From: an uncultured Paenibacillaceae bacterium
Lineage (GTDB): Bacteria; Bacillota; Bacilli; Aneurinibacillales; Aneurinibacillaceae
Assembly (NCBI GenBank): GCA_946478845.1
Contig: CAMLDI010000013.1
Coordinates: forward strand, 1-64,000
Length of the DNA: 64,000 bases
Direction of reading: 5' to 3'
Of this stretch, positions 62,441 through 64,000 are shown piece after piece. Every line of letters begins with the position of its first letter. The first letter of the stretch is position 1. Under the pieces are notes generated by a model. That model was not told where the DNA came from. It did no database searches and saw nothing but the letters and a program-made list of their open reading frames with translations. Both the position numbers and the translations under genes were made by a program.

Positions 62441-63541
62441 CTAGTCATTAACTAAAACGCCAGCATCATAGCCAATATCAATGAGTGTTTGTTCATCTAA
62501 AATCGTTCCAATATTCGCTTCATTAGCATAAAAAGCACTAATGCCATCTACAAGAGCGATAATTCCTGATTCATTCAATTCTGCATCTATGTCTTCCATA
62601 TTAATAAGATAATCTGGGTTCACCGTAACGCCACTATGGTTTAACTGCCAGGTTAAAATGGCAAAGAAAGCAAAACCTTCATTCACATCAGAACCCATTT
62701 CAGTCCACACTTGTCCGTCAATATATGAATATAACATCATTCGGTATAGTGAATACATGAAGATAGAACCGTTGTCTATTTCATTTTTATCAAAGGTGAT
62801 CTGGTTATTCACAAATAAATCGGATTCTTCAAAAGTAAGGGTAAAACTTCCATCTTCATTTACAGTTACATCTTCTAAATCTGGCATGTCAAATTTAAGA
62901 AGTTGTGGCATATACTTCGTGTCGAAATTAACGACAACTTCATAGATAAGACGAGCAACCGCTTGACGTTGTGCATTGCTATCAGGAGCGAATTTATTGT
63001 TGCCAACCCCGTTAATCAGTCCGATATGCTGGGCAAAGGCTACATTCGCTTTTGCATATTCATCAATATCAGCTTCATCAGCAAAGTTTAACTCAATCTC
63101 TTCCATGTCCAAAAGGCCTTCAGCTAATTCTTCCATACCCATGGCCCGGACAAAGAAAGTAGCCATTTGTTCCCGGGTCAACTTATCCTTTGCACCGAAA
63201 GTGGTTTTGGTTTTACCCGTTGTAATTTTCATATCAACGAGAGCCCCTACATAGCCCCGAGCCCAGGGTGAAACATCAGTAAATTTAGCAGCAGATGCTT
63301 CATTTTCCTCTAATTCAAAGGCAACACATATTAATTTTGCAAATTCCTCACGGGTAATCTCTCTGGTTGGTCTAAATGTATTATCTTCATAACCATCGAT
63401 GATTCCCATTTCAAACAGTGTTGAGATTTCGTTTTTGGCGTAGGAGTTATCAATGTCTTTTAAGGACGTGGCTGCGAAAGCATTAGATGCTAGAAGAAAA
63501 CAGAACGCAATCGTTGCTAGAAGCGAAAATTTCTTCTTCAT
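62441..63541 (-). CDS. SLH-domain surface protein 4
   Basis: The 366-residue paralogue of SLH protein 3 has a signal peptide (KKKFSLLATIAFCFLLASNA, cleavage after AFA). It has three SLH repeats (FEMGIIDGYEDNTFRPTREI; ARGYVGALVDMKITTGKTKT; AQHIGLINGVGNNKFAPDSN) and the same unknown C-terminal domain (DMPDLEDVTVNEDGSFTLTF to IDIGYDAGVLVND). The mature part is acidic. It stands 24 bp after the next partial SLH gene on the same strand. Confidence 0.92.
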   Translation of the reverse strand: MKKKFSLLATIAFCFLLASNAFAATSLKDIDNSYAKNEISTLFEMGIIDGYEDNTFRPTREITREEFAKLICVAFELEENEASAAKFTDVSPWARGYVGALVDMKITTGKTKTTFGAKDKLTREQMATFFVRAMGMEELAEGLLDMEEIELNFADEADIDEYAKANVAFAQHIGLINGVGNNKFAPDSNAQRQAVARLIYEVVVNFDTKYMPQLLKFDMPDLEDVTVNEDGSFTLTFEESDLFVNNQITFDKNEIDNGSIFMYSLYRMMLYSYIDGQVWTEMGSDVNEGFAFFAILTWQLNHSGVTVNPDYLINMEDIDAELNESGIIALVDGISAFYANEANIGTILDEQTLIDIGYDAGVLVND

Positions 63542-63565
63542 TCTCTTTGACCCCTATTCTATTTT

Positions 63566-64000
63566 TTATTCTAATCGGCTTAAATCTTCATAAACTGCTT
63601 GTTGAGATTCTGCATCTAAATTTTCAATAACTTCTACTAATTTGTCCAAATATTGATCCGCGTTCATTCCTAATTCATAAACAAGACGGGCAACCGCCTG
63701 GCGTTCAGCTTTTGCATCTGGATAGAAGTTGGTGCCATCCCCTTTGATTAATCCAATGTGTTGAGCAAGGGCTACATTGGCTTTTGCATAGGCATCAATT
63801 TGAGCGTTATCTTTAAAGTTTAATTTAATATCGCCCTCTTCATAAGCTTCAGCAGCAATGACTTCAGAATACATTGTACGAATTAAAATCGTCGCCATTT
63901 GTTCCCGGGTTAACGTATCTTGACCGCCAAACTCAGTTGCGTTATATCCAGTTACAAATCCTTCTTTTACTAAAGCTCCTACATACCCGCGAGCCCAATC
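63566..64000 (-). CDS. SLH-domain protein 5, cut by the window edge
   Basis: The frame is open to the right edge, so the gene is 5'-partial here. At least 145 residues are visible. They contain the end of one SLH repeat (DWARGYVGALVKEGFVTGYN, then GQDTLTREQMATILIRTMYS) and a further one (AQHIGLIKGDGTNFYPDAKA, ERQAVARLVYELG). A short acidic tail ends in AVYEDLSRLE. Unlike SLH proteins 3 and 4 it has no long C-terminal domain. It may be co-transcribed with SLH gene 4. Confidence 0.9.
   Translation of the reverse strand, partial: DWARGYVGALVKEGFVTGYNATEFGGQDTLTREQMATILIRTMYSEVIAAEAYEEGDIKLNFKDNAQIDAYAKANVALAQHIGLIKGDGTNFYPDAKAERQAVARLVYELGMNADQYLDKLVEVIENLDAESQQAVYEDLSRLE

Noticed and set aside
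1..64000. tRNA, rRNA or insertion-sequence genes
   Set aside because: No cloverleaf with a conserved T-loop, no rRNA-like sequence and no transposase frame were seen by reading.

Overview
The window looks like a chromosome segment of an endospore-forming Bacillota, most likely order Bacillales. The support is the spoIID-spoIIQ-spoIIID-mbl block, strong AGGAGG-type ribosome sites, frequent TTG/GTG starts, LytR-CpsA-Psr (LCP) proteins, a bacterial tyrosine-kinase EPS system, a PgsBCA poly-gamma-glutamate operon and several S-layer-homology (SLH) proteins. A Paenibacillaceae-like host fits, but the genus cannot be fixed by reading alone. The flanks are of moderate GC; the middle of the first polysaccharide cluster (about 14.8-28.2 kb) and the defence pair at 50.1-52.4 kb are visibly AT-richer.

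Layout. 0.2-5.8 kb: sporulation and cell-shape genes (spoIID, spoIIQ, spoIIID, mbl, an EpuA-like small protein), then an Lrp-type regulator overlapping an aminotransferase. 6.0-8.1 kb: two paralogous LCP ligases. 8.2-9.1 kb: a 27-residue glycine-zipper peptide, a 46-residue ORF and a 72/75 bp tandem repeat. 9.1-36.0 kb: EPS cluster 1, with chain-length regulator and BY-kinase, a structured leader in the position of the EAR/epsC antitermination RNA, galU, an initiating sugar transferase, GDP-fucose and GDP-mannose genes, glycosyltransferases, acyltransferases, polymerase, flippase, UDP-glucuronate and UDP-galacturonate genes, pgi, a decayed beta-helix gene, galE and the PHP tyrosine phosphatase. 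36.1-37.2 kb: a reverse-strand glycosyltransferase. 37.4-49.7 kb: EPS cluster 2, with its own galU, initiating transferase, flippase, glycosyltransferases, TagA-type enzyme, UDP-xylose branch, a double-length O-antigen ligase-like protein and a second pgi. 50.1-52.4 kb: an AAA ATPase plus RloB-domain pair resembling the AbiL abortive-infection system, behind two identical palindromes. 52.6-55.1 kb and 61.0-64.0 kb: SLH proteins on the reverse strand. 55.3-58.5 kb: pgsB-pgsC-pgsA plus a proline-rich membrane protein. 58.7-60.8 kb: a secreted protein, a shortened LysR regulator and a broken SDR gene.

How the genes work together. The window is largely a cell-envelope island. Two complete, partly redundant polysaccharide pathways, LCP ligases, a polyglutamate capsule system and SLH proteins together build several surface layers. 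A dispersed intergenic repeat with a GGGGATAAAGGTGATAAG-like core (at least eleven copies, none seen inside the EPS clusters) and a tandemly duplicated polymerase/ligase are the most unusual structural features.
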